Below are positions 10,424 to 22,037 of a DNA stretch of 64,000 nucleotides, in pieces. The stretch is from positions 1,736,001-1,800,000 of the forward strand of contig NC_080577.1 of the NCBI RefSeq assembly GCF_029962835.1, in the 5' to 3' direction. The stretch comes from Magnolia sinica (Eukaryota > Streptophyta > Magnoliopsida > Magnoliales > Magnoliaceae). A program made the position numbers and the translations under genes. The number at the start of each line of letters is the position of its first letter. Within the stretch, counting starts at the first letter, position 1. A model generated the notes under the pieces. The model saw only the letters and a program-made list of their open reading frames with translations, ran no database searches and had not been told where the DNA came from.

Positions 10424-11097
10424 TTTTTAATGTAAAACACATGAGGAGGATGCTTCCAACAAAACACAAAATTAGTAAGTGATGTGTCAACAATACTGCT
10501 AATTTGAGTTATGGATTAGATTACTTATGCAAGATTTAACTTTCTTTAAATATATATTTATGATTTTAGCATTTTCAATTATAATAAAAGGCACTAAATC
10601 AGGTTGATCAAGTCTTCAAGTTAACATGACCTAGCTGAAGTTACAAACCTTCCAACATGTCACTTCTCGAGGGCTGGCCCAGACTAGCCCAGTCTTTCAG
10701 GCTAGGGCTAAGCAATGGTGACAAGTCTAATGGACAATTCCTTTTTAAGATTTTCAAAATTTGAAGTTAAATTCTCTTTCTCACACACACATCAAAATGC
10801 TCCTTTAAGAATTAGTTCTTGTGAAAACCTTGTGAGAACTTTTAACACATGACATAGGTCCAAAATTCAGACATTCTATTAGATGAATCATCTTAGGAAA
10901 CCGCTTAAGCTAATTTTTTGACCTGATCTAAAGATCCAATGTGCTATAGCAAAGTGGAAACTCCTGTATTTCTAATTTGCCTCTCACTTTACCATGGCTC
11001 GTTAGATTTTTAATTCAAGCCTAAAAGTTATTCTTAAAGTTTCATGAGCTGAATTACTTAGTGCTAGCCTAAAATTTGTGCCTACATTACATGTCAA

Positions 11098-11447
11098 AAG
11101 TTCTCACAAAGTTTCTTGGGCAACTTCACACGTGTCATGTGCTTCAAATCTGAACAGTCTGAACAGTCCATTTGATGTGGCACCATATGAAACTATTGGA
11201 GCTCAATTTTCAACATGATCAAAAACTCTAGTGGGCCATGGTAAAGAAAAATGCAAATTAAGTAATGAAACTGTTTTCTCTTATCATCGCCTACTAAAGC
11301 TTTAAATCAAAGTAAAAGTTGCACCAAAAGAGTTTCATGAGGTGCTACATCACGTGGACTACTCAGATTTTGGGTTCATATAACTTGAGATGAGTTCTCA
11401 AAAAGTACTCACCAATTCCAGCGAGAACAGGTGGGACTGCTCAAATT
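11098..11447. mobile_element. MITE family E, diverged copy
   Basis: Shares GTTTCATGAGGTGCTACATC, CACGTGGAC, GATTTTGGG and GAGTTCTCAAAAAGTACTC with the right half of the copy at 42239-42606. The left half has the matching inverted arm (GTTCTCACAAAGTTTC, CACACGTGTCATGTG). No TA border is present. Confidence 0.65.
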
Positions 11448-11599
11448 TCGAGCTCATACTAAGATTTTATTATATTTTGCAATAATATTGCAATGAAATA
11501 TGTAGTATTTTAAAAATACCGTGTGTGTATATATTACATCTTTATTACTTTTTGCAACAATATATGTGGGTGTGACATCTACACCATCCCTAGTTTGAG

Positions 11600-11945
11600 A
11601 CAAATCATGTTACTGTGTGAGCCTAAAAATAAGACCGATCTTAAACTCAAGTGGACCATACCACAGGAAAGAATGGATGTCCAAGCCCTACCATTGAAGC
11701 CTTCCTGGGAACCACCGAAGTTTTGGATCTGGCTGATATTCGGCTTTTCCATTCATCCTAGTTAGAATCACATTATGAATGGATTGGATGGCAAATAAAC
11801 CTCAAGGTGGGCCCAAAGAAGGATCCAATGGTAGGATTTCCATCTCAACTGTTTCCTGTGTTATGTTTTACTTGAGAGTTTTAGATCGACCTGATTTTTG
11901 TTTTCAAATCATAGAATGAATTGGCTCAAATGATGAACGGAGTGG
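11600..11945. mobile_element. MITE (GGATCCAATGGTAGG family), second copy
   Basis: Contains ACCATTGAAGCCTTCCTGG and the inverted GAAGGATCCAATGGTAGG, with GTTTTGGATCTGGCTGA between, as in the element at 9290-9530. It ends near ATGATGAACGGAGTGGATG. Confidence 0.6.
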
Positions 11946-12477
11946 ATGACTCACACCCATCCCGGTGGCCCCAAACAGAGCCTTCTGTGGCACGGACTGT
12001 TGTGTGAATTTCCTGTTCCTACTCTACTGACGTCAGCAAGCCCATTCAATGACATCTCAAGGGTGTGCGCAGGCACGTGTGAGAGCAGGCCCCAAAAACG
12101 TGAGAAGGCATTAATGCAAGAGCCAGGATTCATGAGAGAGATGGGCCACAGAGACAGAGAGATATACCAAAAGATCTCCACATTCCTTTCCCTCACCCTC
12201 TTGTCGGTTGGTAAGGGCAGCTGAGAGTCGCTGGCCACCCTCTCACTACTCCTTTCCATCCTCAAAACGTGACTGGAGAAATGGGGTCCTGGGTCCCACC
12301 ATTCAACGGATCATGTGATCGTCTTGACTTCTCGGGCATGCTTGGGTCCACATAGCCATACTTGCCACGTGTACATGATTTGGCTGCCAAGTAGGGAAAG
12401 GCCACGAAGTGGGACGGAAACGTTTTTACAGCACCTCTTTTACGCAGACTCGCAAAACATCCAAGCTCTCGATGGCC
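11946..12477. other. Intergenic DNA, no gene recognised
   Basis: Slightly GC-richer sequence with two overlapping open frames of 92 and 104 codons on opposite strands. Neither has a recognisable motif or splice context, so I treat them as chance. Confidence 0.45.
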
Positions 12478-12892
12478 CGCCATGTTTTATATGTTAATCC
12501 ACTCCGTCCATCGGGTGAGAAAAATTATTTTAGACTTATATGATACATATGAGATTTTAAAAAAAAGATCTACGATGGGCCATATCAATGAGAACAATGT
12601 AAATCAGCTCCTAAAACCTGTAAATTCGACCTAATAATTGAAACTGAGTTTCTTTTTCTAAATTTATATTCATCCTGGTCATTTACATCTGATTAACGGG
12701 TTTGATGTAAGATAAATATCATGGTGACCCTATAGACAAACCTATGGTTGGCATCCCATTCCCACTGTTCCCTGTGGTGTGGTCCACCTGAGTTATATAT
12801 ATCCGTTATGTTATTACAAAACCCCAGAAACTAGGACGGAACCTGATGGACGGAATGGATTTCAAATATATAACGTGGTGGGCCCCACACAA
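12478..12892. mobile_element. MITE, CGTCCATC/GATGGACG ends
   Basis: The left end (ATGTTAATCCACTCCGTCCATC) and right end (GATGGACGGAATGGATTTC..ATATATAACGTGG) are inverted repeats. The interior has GATCTACGATGGGCC and GTGTGGTCCACCTGAG. It is non-coding. Confidence 0.6.
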
Positions 12893-13400
12893 GTTTCGGT
12901 GACTTCCGCGGTGCGTAAAACGAGCAACGTTGAGGATGATGTTAGACGAAGGAATGTGCAATGCATACTTCACGTGAACAAGGGTGTGTAACACGAGCTT
13001 TGTTAAACACACGCGTTCACAGGGCAGTTCGTGTACGCCCCACAAATCTACCGACGTGGCATATTGGTATCGGATCCAATCGATACCGTTACTTAGATGC
13101 TCCTGACCAAGAACGATGCTGTTCCATTCGTTAATTGGACCACAGTTTATAAGAGAAACACAAGGAAAAAATACTTCGCTGAGGTTCTTTTACCCGTTCA
13201 ATTACTTCTCAAAGTATTGGGCCACATTATTAGTGGATTTAGATTTATTTTATGAAGAAACATCTATATGCTCAAACCTACCTGATGGACGGCTTGGATA
13301 TTGTACCTGTATAACACGTTGTGTGAATCGTGGCGTGTGATTGAGCTGCTTGTACACGCTTGTGCACTTAGCAAAGCTCGTATACTATATACTCTCAGTA
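12893..13400. other. Intergenic DNA
   Basis: No gene. It contains inverted words (AACACGAGCTTTGTTAAACAC at about 12990 and TTAGCAAAGCTCGTATAC at about 13368) that could be the ends of a further degraded foldback element. Confidence 0.4.
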
Positions 13401-13526
13401 GTGGTGTCAATGGGCCGGGCGCAGGCCTGAAAAATCAGAATTTTGAATAGGACGGGCCCGACGGCTTGACCCAAAACAGTTCAAGATCCGGGCCGAAAAC
13501 TACCGAGGCCCGGCCCGTTACAGCCC
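13401..13526. mobile_element. Small hAT-like MITE
   Basis: About 126 bp. The left end is GGTGTCAATGGGCCGGGC and the right end GCCCGGCCCGTTACAGCCC, whose complement begins GGGCTGTAACGGGCCGGGC. This GC-rich end is typical of plant hAT-type MITEs. It lies 34 bp before the host segment duplicated around gypsy copy 1. Confidence 0.65.
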
Positions 13527-13560
13527 TTTCTATCAGCTGGGAGAGATCCATTGCCTCTGG

Positions 13561-13702
13561 AGTGTGGAGTTTCCGTGCCACCATATTATGTAATCTACAC
13601 GGGGCGCATGTACATGATCATCCAACCATGCACCCCACGGTCTCTTCCATTGACTAGTCACCGTTAAAACGAACGGCTCTGATTGCACTATTTTAATCAC
13701 CT
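13561..13702. repeat. 142-bp host flank duplication, left copy
   Basis: Runs from AGTGTGGAGTTTCC to TTTTAATCACCT. An identical 142-bp copy lies at 23007-23148, immediately after the 3' LTR of gypsy copy 1. It is far longer than the 4-6 bp duplication that a gypsy integrase makes. Confidence 0.93.
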
Positions 13703-14129
13703 CGGACTACACATCAGCAATCCGGGCATGCATCGGGCCGATCTTCTTATCGGATCGGCCAGCGCAAGATAAAGCCTCATCCCAAATATCTTGGGACAAG
13801 ATCCCCGACCCCGAAGCTCGCGGGATCGGACGAAGACTGGAGATAGGCACGATCCTTTTTCCGTGATACCAGGAGAGGATCCCGCACACGATATCAGGAG
13901 AAGAATTCTCGTACAATTAAATGCTCCAGCAGCTATAAAAGAAGGACCTCCCTCGTCTTGTAGGGTAAGGCAAAAATTCTTTCTCAAAACCCCTCAATAC
14001 ATTTAGACCCAGAATCCAGGCCTGACTTTGGCATCGGAGGGTCCCCTGCTCAAGCCAGGGTCTCCTTTGTCCTCTTTCCGTGCAGGTATACGAAGGTCTA
14101 AGAGGACGAACCAGATTTTTGCACCAACA
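13703..14129 (+). repeat. 5' LTR of gypsy copy 1, lacking its first ~115 bp
   Basis: Begins inside the LTR at CGGACTACACATCAGC (compare 22644 in the 3' LTR) and ends ...CACCAACA at 14129. The promoter TATA box is AGCTATAAAA at 13931-13940. The conserved word GGCATCGGAGGGTCCCC follows about 95 bp downstream, in the probable R/U5 part. Confidence 0.9.
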
Positions 14130-14132
14130 GTT

Positions 14133-14150
14133 TGGCGCCGTCTGTGGGAA
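14133..14150 (+). other. Primer-binding site of gypsy copy 1
   Basis: TGGCGCCGTCTGTGGGAA, three bases after the LTR. The first bases (TGGCGCC) complement the 3' end of a tRNA ending GGCGCCA, as in tRNA-Asp, the usual assignment for plant gypsy elements. Confidence 0.8.
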
Positions 14151-14191
14151 CCCGTACAAAAAAGCCATCTCATATTTCTATATTGAATTCC

Positions 14192-15230
14192 ATGGTAATG
14201 ACTAGAAGGACGGTCTCAGAAGAAGAGATCGCGATTACAGGGCCAGCGGGTCCAGTCGCGGTCCCCGCAGCCCAGAACCCACCTAACAACCACCAACGAG
14301 GAGCGATCGGAACAAGCAACAATCAGCGGGGACGCAACGATGGGCGGTTGGACCAAGAGGTTCAAGAAATTCGGTCTGATATGAATATGATGAAGCAGAT
14401 GCTGGAACGAATGTATCAGCAGCAAATGCAGCCACTCCCGCATCCTCAAGGGGAGACAGCGCACGTACCGACTGCGGCGGTTGATCCTCAACCTTCCGCG
14501 CCGCGGTTTCCGGCCAAGCCAACCCCAAGGCGAGTCAGAACCATCTCCAACGCGCGGCCAACGCTTCCCTGCCCCGACCGATCTTCGACACGAGATAGAG
14601 CGAAGAAGGCACAACCGCCCTTCCATGGAAGGCATGGCAGAGAGCAGTGAACCTTGGAAAGCCGATATTCAAAATTTTAAAAGAGAAGTGCGAGAAGAAA
14701 TGGCGAAAGAGATGGCGGACATGAAGCATGGCCGGAATATGTATTCGACTAGGATTCGAAGCAAAGGCGTCCCCCTTTGTGGACTCGGTAATGAAGGCTC
14801 GGTTGCGAGAGGTTTCGATTACCTCAAATCACTCCTTTCACCAAGACCGACCCGACGGAGCATATCGAATGCTTGAACCTATATGGAGCTCCACGATGCC
14901 TCGGATGCGAATGTGTCGGGCCTTTTCTCTTACACTGACCGATGTAGCTCGACTGTTTAAACAGTTGAAACCAAAGTCCATCGGCTCATTCGTTGAGCTG
15001 AGCGAGCCTTCCTCACCAACTTTATCGGTGGAAAAAAGAAATTGAAGCCCCTGCACATCCGAACAACATAGTTCAAAAGCAGGAGAGCTATTGAAAGATT
15101 ATATCAAGCGTTTCAATTTCGAATCCCTTCAGTTCGAAAACATTCGGAAGAAACGGCTCTCAATGCGCTCATGCAAGGAGTCAGAGATAGCCATTTCTGG
15201 CATCTCTAGACAAAACTCCGCCCGAGACTC
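14192..15230 (+). pseudogene. gag N-terminal and capsid region, frameshifted (copy 1)
   Basis: ATG at 14192 starts MVMTRRTVSEEE..., which stays open to about 14650 as a Gln/Pro/Arg-rich N-terminal region with a short coiled-coil-like part (QEIRSDMNMMKQMLERMYQQQ). The capsid-like part then appears in pieces in other frames: SSEPWKADIQNF at about 14645, SPFVDSVMKARL at about 14770 and CRAFSLTLTDVA at about 14910. The matching region of copy 2 is less broken and shows the retrotransposon gag fold (TLTDVARPWFKQL). At least three frameshifts prevent a full Gag here. Gag would form the cytoplasmic virus-like particle. Confidence 0.8.
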
Positions 15231-16496
15231 TTGGCGCGGTCGGATAAGTATGCAAACGCCGAAGAAACGCGAATTCTGCGTGAAACCAAAACTTTGGTCA
15301 AAGAGTCGGCCAAAAAGGAAGCCGACTCGGCCGGAGGAAGGAAACGCAAGGATGATCAAGCGCATGATGAGCGAAGGTCAGGCAAACGACCAGATCGAAG
15401 ATTTTCCACATATACCCCCCTGAACAAGACTCAGGAACAGGTATTGATGGAAATCAAAAGCGAAGGCTTTGTCAACTGGCCCAGTAAGCTCAGGAGTAAT
15501 CCTAATCGGCGGGACAAGGATAAATACTGCCATTATCACCGTGATCACGGGCATAACACAAGTGATTGCCGTCACCTAAAGGAAGAGATCGAACGACTCA
15601 TAAAGGACGGCCGACTCAAAGAACATGTGGTTAAAGCTGGGGTAGCTGAGGGACGTCCGACCGAGAGTCAGCCTATGGAAGAAATCCGGACAATTATCGG
15701 CGGTCCGCAAGGTGGGGGCGACTCAAACAATGCTCGAAGGAATCATGCGAGAAAACTTAGTCAGCCTAAGTCCGAGCTTATGATTATAGATCGGCCCCCA
15801 AAGGAGAAGAAAAGGGAAAGATATTGCATTTCATTCACAGAGGAAGATGCCCGAGGTATCTATCACCCCCACGATGACGCGTTGATTGTCACCCTGACTA
15901 TCGCTAACCGAAAAGTGTTCCGGATACTCGTCGATACGGGGTCATCTGCAGACGTGTTGTTTACTCAGGCGTTCGACAAAATGGGGATCGGACGATCCAT
16001 GCTACGCCCAGTTCGGACCCCGTTGATCGGTTTTTTCGGAGGACAAGTACTGCCCGAAGGGATTGTCTCGTTACCACTCACTGCTGGTAGTGCCCCACAT
16101 CAGACGACGATGATGGTTGAATTCTTGGTCGTCGATCAACCCTCAGTATACAACGCAATACTCGGCCGACCTTCATTGAGTCTCCTCCAGGCCGTGGTAT
16201 CCACATACCATCTTTCACTGAAATTCCCGACTGAGTCGGGAGTAGGAGTTGTCAAAGGAGACCAGCAAGATGCGAGGCGTTGTTACATGATAGCTGTAAA
16301 GGGAACCGCCGACAAAAGTCCGATCAACATATCAACGATCGAATCATTGAACCCTCGGGGCGAGAATTATGAGCGAGGGCAGCCGGTCGAAGATCTTATC
16401 TCAGTTCCGTTGGTCGAGACAGATGAATTCAAGACTGCGAATTGGCTCGTCTTTACAGTCCCCCTTGAAAGAAAAGCTGATAGCCCTGCTCCGTAG
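15231..16496 (+). pseudogene. gag C-terminus, zinc knuckle and aspartic protease (open stretch of 421 codons, copy 1)
   Basis: An uninterrupted frame within the broken polyprotein. Basic residues 20-60 are followed by a zinc knuckle of variant form C-x2-H-x3-H-x-H-x4-C (CHYHRDHGHNTSDC, residues 100-113). A retropepsin-like protease follows, with the active site VDTGSSADV (DTGSS at residues 235-239) and the flap-side ILGRPSL motif further on. The first Met is probably not a real start; the protein would be released from Gag-Pol. The frame is lost near 16496, just before the conserved start of the reverse transcriptase. Domain assignment is firm. Confidence 0.88.
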
Positions 16497-17590
16497 GTAC
16501 GCCGACGTATTTGCCTGGTGTCATGAAGATATGCCCGAGATCGACCCCTCTGTGATGACTCACCGACTCAACATCGATCCGTCATATCGACCGATCCGAC
16601 AGAAGCGACGACCGCTCGGCCCTGAACGATACGCCATCATTGAAGAAGAAGTCAACAAACTCCTCCAGTTAATTTCATAGAAGAAATACACTATCCGAAT
16701 GGGTCGCGAATGTCGTGCTTGTAAAAAATCCAACGGGAAGTGGCGAGTCTATTGACTATACCGACTTAAATAAAGCCTGCCCAAGGATAGCTTTCCGCTC
16801 GACTAGCTAGTAGATAGTACCGCCGGACATGAGCTCCTTAACTTCATGGATGCATATTCGGTATAATCAAATTGTAATGCATCAAACAGATAAATCAAAA
16901 ACTACCTTTGTCACCGACAAAGGCCTTTATTGTTCCCGAGTGATGCCATTTTGAAGAATGCCGGCGCAACTTATCAAATATTAGTTAACAAAATCTTTGC
17001 TCGGCTTATAGGCCTAACCATGGAAGTATACATTGACGACATGCTCGTCCAAAAGTATACACGCGAATCATGTAAATAATTTGAAAGAAATGTTTCTCAT
17101 CCTACGGAAGTTTCGGATGAAGCTGAATCCGAGTAAATGTGCTTTTGGGGTGGGCTCTGGAAAGTTCCTCGGTTTCTTGGTCAGTCAGCGAGGAATAGAG
17201 GCAAACCCTGAGAAGATAAAGGCTTTGATTGATATGGAATCCCCTAAAACCATTAAGGACATCCAAAGGCTGACTGGACGAGTCGCAGCACTTAATCGGT
17301 TCCTGTCCAGAGTCATGGACAAATGTCTCCCTTTCTTCAAACAGTTGAAAGGAAGACAAACAATGGGTTGGACGGAAGAATGTGAAGCGGCATTCCAACA
17401 ATTAAAATCATATCTTGGTTCTCCACCTCTCTTATCAAAACCCGAATCAGGGGAGTCCCTGCTCCTTTACCTAGCAGCATCCGAGTACGAGAATCCGAAG
17501 GAAAGCAACTGCCGGTTTATTACGTCAGCAAAGCGTTATTACCAGCAGAAACGAGATACCCAAGCTTGGAAAAAGTGGCCTTGGCTTTAA
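16440..17590 (+). pseudogene. Reverse transcriptase and first RNase H start, multiply frameshifted (copy 1)
   Basis: Recognisable pieces in successive frames: LIALLRRYADVFAW (about 16480), HRLNIDPSYRPIRQKRR (about 16560-16620), GLYC..RVMPF (about 16925) and the catalytic YIDDM motif (about 17030-17042). Then comes the connection region LRKFRMKLNPSKCAFGV (17100) and GWTEECEAAFQQLKSYL, the usual lead into RNase H. Compared with copy 2 there are several 1-6 base deletions, for example in the region of SGYNQIVMHQ and after the PFG motif. It cannot be translated as one protein. Confidence 0.85.
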
Positions 17591-19038
17591 TAAATTCCTC
17601 TCGCCGACTCAGGCCGTATTTCCATGCCCATACCATCATCGTGATGACCGATCTTCCGCTTCTCCAGGTATTGCAATTCCGGCTGACTCACGAAGTGGGC
17701 TATCGAACTGAGTGAGTTTGACATTCAATACATACGGAAGCAATCAAAGGGCAAGCCGTAGTTGATTTTATTGTCGAGGGAACACCACCAACCGAACTCC
17801 CGGTCAACGATATGCCCCCGACCCTACCCTGCCCTATTCCTTGAAAACTGTTTGTCGACGGTTCTTCCAACTCGAAAGCAAGTGGGGCTGGGGTTGTGCT
17901 GGAAACCCCCGATCATACCTATATACAGTATGCCTTACGACTTGGATTCCAAGCGTCGAACAACACAGCAGAATATGAAGCATTGTTACTCGGCCTCCGA
18001 CTCGCAGCTAGCATGGAAGTCACGTATCTAAGTGTTTTCAGCGATTCTCAGTTGGTTGTTAATCAAGTTACCGGTGTATACCAGACACGGAAAGACCAAT
18101 TAAGAGCATACATGGAGAAAGTGAAAGAACTTGTCAATGGATTTCAACTCTGTCGGGTCACTCGGATTCCTCGTACAGAAAACAGCAAAGCCGATTTATT
18201 AGCAAAGCTTGCCTCCGCCGATGAAGATTATATACCCAGGTCTGTCCCTGTCGAATACGTCGATAAGCCGATTATAAATGAACCAATTAGTGAGGCCGTC
18301 AATACAATCGACTCGGAACCATCCTGGATCGATCCAATCCGCCAATACCTTGACAAGGGAAAGCTGCCTGAAGATCGTGCCGAGGCTCGACGAGTTAAGA
18401 TTCGAGCCTCCCGTTACACCATACTCAACGGAACCCTCTATAAGAAAGGTTATTACGCTCCGTTGCTGCGGTGCCTCAGACCCAGTGAGGCGAACTATGT
18501 ATTACGTGAAATCCATGAAGGAATCTGCGGAAACCACTCTGGAGGGCGATCTCTCGCCCACAAGGTCCTACGACAGGGATATTACTGGCCCACTATCCAA
18601 CACGACGCTCGCAAGCTCGTCCAAAAATGCGACAAATGTCAACGGTTCGCGGTAATTCCGAGGCAAGCCCCCGAGGCACTGACGCCGATGACTGGTCCCT
18701 GGCCCTTCGCACAGTGGGGTGTCGACATCATAGGTCCACTCCCTATGGGAAAAGGTCAGACCAAGTTTGCTGTGGTAGCAGTGGATTATTTCACGAAGTG
18801 GGCCGAGGCAGAGCCATTAGCTAAAATAACCGAGCAGAAGATCACCGAGTTTGTATGGAAAAACATTATCTGCCGATTCGGAGTGCCCCGTACCATTATT
18901 ACAGACAATGGAAGGCAATTTGATAATAGGAGCTTTCGCGAGATGTGCGACAACCTCGGAATCAGAAACGTCTATTCTTCACCTCATCATCCTCAAACTA
19001 ACGGACAAGTTGAGGCGGTTAACAAGATTATCAAGTAA
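17590..19038 (+). pseudogene. RNase H, second archaeal-type RNase H and integrase core (copy 1)
   Basis: The end of the first RNase H is fragmentary (17590-17770). A second RNase H follows: FVDGSSNSKASGAGVV near 17850, NNTAEYEALLLGLRL, the FSDSQLVVNQ motif, and ending near RTENSKADLLAKLAS. An in-frame TGA just before KLFVDG replaces the usual Trp. Integrase then follows without a break: the HHCC zinc-binding part (HEGICGNHSGG...CDKCQRF), catalytic Asp in GVDIIGPLP, second Asp in ITDNGRQFDN and Glu in QTNGQVEAVN. A TAA at 19036-19038 replaces a CAA codon kept in copy 2. The second RNase H is the hallmark of Tat-type gypsy elements. Confidence 0.88.
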
Positions 19039-19559
19039 CATCTTCGGACCAAGCTTGACCGGGCCAAAGGAGCATGGGCCGAAGAGCTCCCGAAAATTCT
19101 TTGGGCTTACCGAACTACAGCTCGAACCGCCACAGGAGAAACTCCCTTTTCACTCGCGTATGGCTCGTAAGCCGTCACTCCCGTTGAAATCGGATTACCT
19201 TCGGCTTGAATCACTTCGTTCAATGCGGAAGAAAATGAAGAACTCCTTACACTCGGGCTCGACCTTATGGACGAACAAAGGGAAGTGGCGCGGCTGCGCA
19301 CGGAGGCACGACAACGAAAGTGGCTCGGTTGTACAATACCCGAGTTAAGATCAGGAGGTTTCGAATGGGAGATATGGTTCTCCGGAAAGTATTTTCCAAT
19401 ACCAAGGAATTTGGATTGGGTACGTTGGGACCCAATTGGGAAGGACCCTATATCGTCTCGGGCACCATCCGACCAGGAACGTATCGGCTAGAAGATCTAA
19501 ACGGACAATCATTGCCTCATCCTTGGAACGCTGAGCACCTCAAGATTTACTATCCTTAG
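19039..19559 (+). pseudogene. Integrase C-terminus with GPY/F domain (copy 1)
   Basis: After the premature stop, homology continues with [16 protein letters not shown] and, in another frame from 19320, the basic tail MGDMVLRKVFSNT and the GPY/F module (GPNWEGPYIVSG), ending at TAG 19557-19559 after HPWNAEHLKIYYP. This marks the true end of pol. One or two frameshifts lie between 19200 and 19320. Confidence 0.85.
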
Positions 19560-20022
19560 CTCGGTACTCAATGTTTAAAGACTCTGAACTAAGAAAGATT
19601 GAAGCCAAGTCAAATGAATAAAACTAAGTGTTTTCTTTCATTCATCAACCACATGCGAGTACAACATGCGAATACATCGATTTAAAAAAAAAAAATAACA
19701 CAAGGGGCCCTGGTTACTGTCCTCCGATAGGAACGGTACCCGAAGCATTCTCGCATGTACCGGCCTCATCCCCAGCAGTGACTTCAGCGGCGGCGTCCGG
19801 ATTCTCGGATTCTGAGGCTCCTCCTCCCTCGATTTCTGAGAGATCAAGGTCAGGAAAAGATTACTTTATGTATATGACAAATTATAGATAACCGATTTGA
19901 AACAAACGATCCCTCTCATCCACGAACTCCGCTGACTCAAGGAAGGCTTGGTCCCTAGCCTTCTCAGCCTCCCGAGTCTTCTCGTTGGCCTGCTGAATAT
20001 GTTCCGCCGCCTCAAGCTTGAC
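19560..20022. other. Spacer between pol and the antisense gene (copy 1)
   Basis: Untranslated on the plus strand. On the minus strand it contains the remaining 3' part of the antisense gene beyond its premature stop (EAAEHIQQANEKTREAEKAR...), so the ancestral antisense reading frame ended near 19760-19780. Confidence 0.6.
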
Positions 20023-22037
20023 TCAAGCCAAGTCATCTGCACAAGAAGCATGGACTGCGAGAACTCGTCGGTTCTCTTCTTCAGCTCTGGAAAGGAGAGC
20101 CAATACCCGAGTAACCTCGGCTTGCGCTTCATCGAGGGCTCTCCTGGAGGAAGCCGCCTCTGCCTTTGCGTCTTCGGCAGCTTTCCGGGCAAGGGCCGCC
20201 TCGCTTGTCAGAATGCCGACCCGAGTTTCGGCATCCTCGCGTCGCCCTTCGGCTTCCGACAGAAGAGTCTGCAGCCGATGAGTCGAAGATAACTCTTTGC
20301 TGGCCTTAATCAAGCAGGGAGCGAGTTCAAAAAGCACCCTTGCTGCATGGCCGATGGTTTGCGATGAAGGAGCGTTGTAGAGACTGATGAACTCTTTTTC
20401 GCTCCCATGGGCTAAGGCCCAGGGAACCATCCCCGACACCACCTTCTGCAGGACGGACGACCCTTCTTGGTTCGTTTCCTCCCCTCTGGAGGATGCAGTC
20501 CTCGTCTCTTCTTCCCCTCTGGAAGACGCAGCCCCAGTCTCTTCCTCCCGTCTCGGAACATCCGTCGCAACGTGTCCCGAGTCGGGCGCCGCCTGAGGTT
20601 CCGAGGCTGCGGCCACCGTCGCTTCCACCCTTTCTTCCGGGTCAGAAATTACGACGACAGTAGGGGCAGAAGAACTCGCAGGCTCCTTCTCCTTCCGCAC
20701 CACTCTTTGTCTCTTCGGCGGCCGAGGCTCCGACAGAAGAACTGATCGCGGAGGAGCCTTTAACTTCGAAACCGCCCTAAGAGGAGGACGAGCTCCAGTC
20801 ATTTCCGAGGGGGCTGATTCGGGAACAATCCTGAGATGGGGTGGAGCTTCGGGCAAATCTAAAAAAAAAAAAAAATGAAGTAAGTCAGGAAAAATTCAGA
20901 AGATATATGAAGACACATTTTCAATTACCTGTGACGGTCGAGTCAAGACCTGCGAGATGAAGACGCTCCGGCTGTAAGAGCACCTTCCAGGACCTATCTG
21001 CCGGATCCAACGTCCTCAACTCTTTGATTCGAGCTGAAGCACTGGAGCCGAGCTTTTGCCGCTTCTTTGGAATACCTGCCAGACACAAGCCCGTCAGACT
21101 CAGAATATTACAAAAATAAAGAAGGGCAAGAGAGAAGACCCAAGTCACCTGCTCTCTGGAACGCCCGAGGAACACGAGCCTCGCAGGACCCGGACTCAGC
21201 CGTCTCCCAGCGACCACAGGCCCAAAACCAACGTTCTCTCCAATGCTTGTTGGAAGTGGGAGGGTCGGTTATTAGGGAGCCGCCTCCGCCCCGCCAAGCA
21301 GCGAAGACATAAAAGCCGGGGTAGTTCGGGTTCACGCGCACTTGGTATAAGTGGAGAAATTCGTCGACTGTTAGCGGTGGCTGTTCCATCTCAGCCCACA
21401 ACACCGCACACCCGAATAAGTTCCTCCACCCATTCGGAACTATTTGCCCCGGGATAATCTGAATACGAGATAAAACTCCCCGGACAATGGCCTGAAGGGG
21501 CAGACGCAAGCCGCATTGCATCGAGACTTGGTAGATCGCGACCGCCCCAGCAGGAGGATGATCCGGCAAGTCATTCGGACGGGGGAGATAAGTGATAACC
21601 GATTCGGGGATGTGATACCCGTTTCGGATTCTGTCTAAATCTGCCTCAGTCAAAACTAAAGGAACCGGGCCGCTTAGATCATCCCCCAATCCTTCTCCTT
21701 CAGACTCGGCGTGTGCCGACTCATCAACAGGAACCGGTCCAGAGGTTCCCTCGGCAATCAACATTTCCTCTTCCTCCTCCTCTTCTTCCTCCATACCCCT
21801 TGGAAGATTAGGCCTTCCCGGGCGGGTTATTAAAGACGACCCACCACGAGAAGGATCAACGGAGGCAGGGCGCGCCGCCGGAGCTTCAGTGACCCTCTCA
21901 GAAAGAAAAGCAGCGTTCGCATCAACTGCTATCTCTGTCAGTAAGGAAGGCGATTCCGCAACATTCCAAAAACGTTGCGCTTCGCCTTCATCTCCAGAAA
22001 CTCCCTCCTGGGGACTTTGAGAACCTCTAGCCGCCAT
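20023..22037 (-). pseudogene. Antisense three-exon gene of the Tat element (Transposase_28-type domain plus coiled coil), copy 1
   Basis: Minus-strand gene between pol and the 3' LTR. Predicted exons: 22037-21149, 21075-20929 and 20858-20023. Donors are CAG|GTGACT and CAG|GTAATT; acceptors are GGCAG|G and a poly-T tract ending TAG|A. Phases agree, giving one frame of about 623 residues. Exon 1 holds an acidic N-terminus and a region matching the plant 'putative gypsy type transposon' (Transposase_28) family: YLPRPNDLPDHPPAGAVAIY, LPLQAIVRGVLSRI, NGWRNLFGCAVLW. Exon 2 begins IPKKRQK, a possible nuclear signal. Exon 3 has PPKRQRVVRKEK and ends in a long Ala/Glu-rich coiled coil. The TGA at 20023 is premature relative to copy 2. 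Antisense genes in this position are known in Tat elements (maize Grande); the function is unknown. Confidence 0.8.

Larger units (their letters stand above)
9541..11062. repeat. Segmental duplication, unit B
   Basis: Second copy of the segment at 7471-9288, in the same orientation, about 2.07 kb away. It is interrupted by a (TA)n-bounded MITE (9998-10421) and by a short E-like MITE fragment near 10796-10915; both are absent from unit A. The last homologous stretch is AATTCAAGCC...TTTCATGAG near 11010-11050. Confidence 0.75.

Noticed and set aside
11946..12265. Overlapping 92- and 104-codon frames
   Set aside because: Opposite-strand shadows of each other with no motif.
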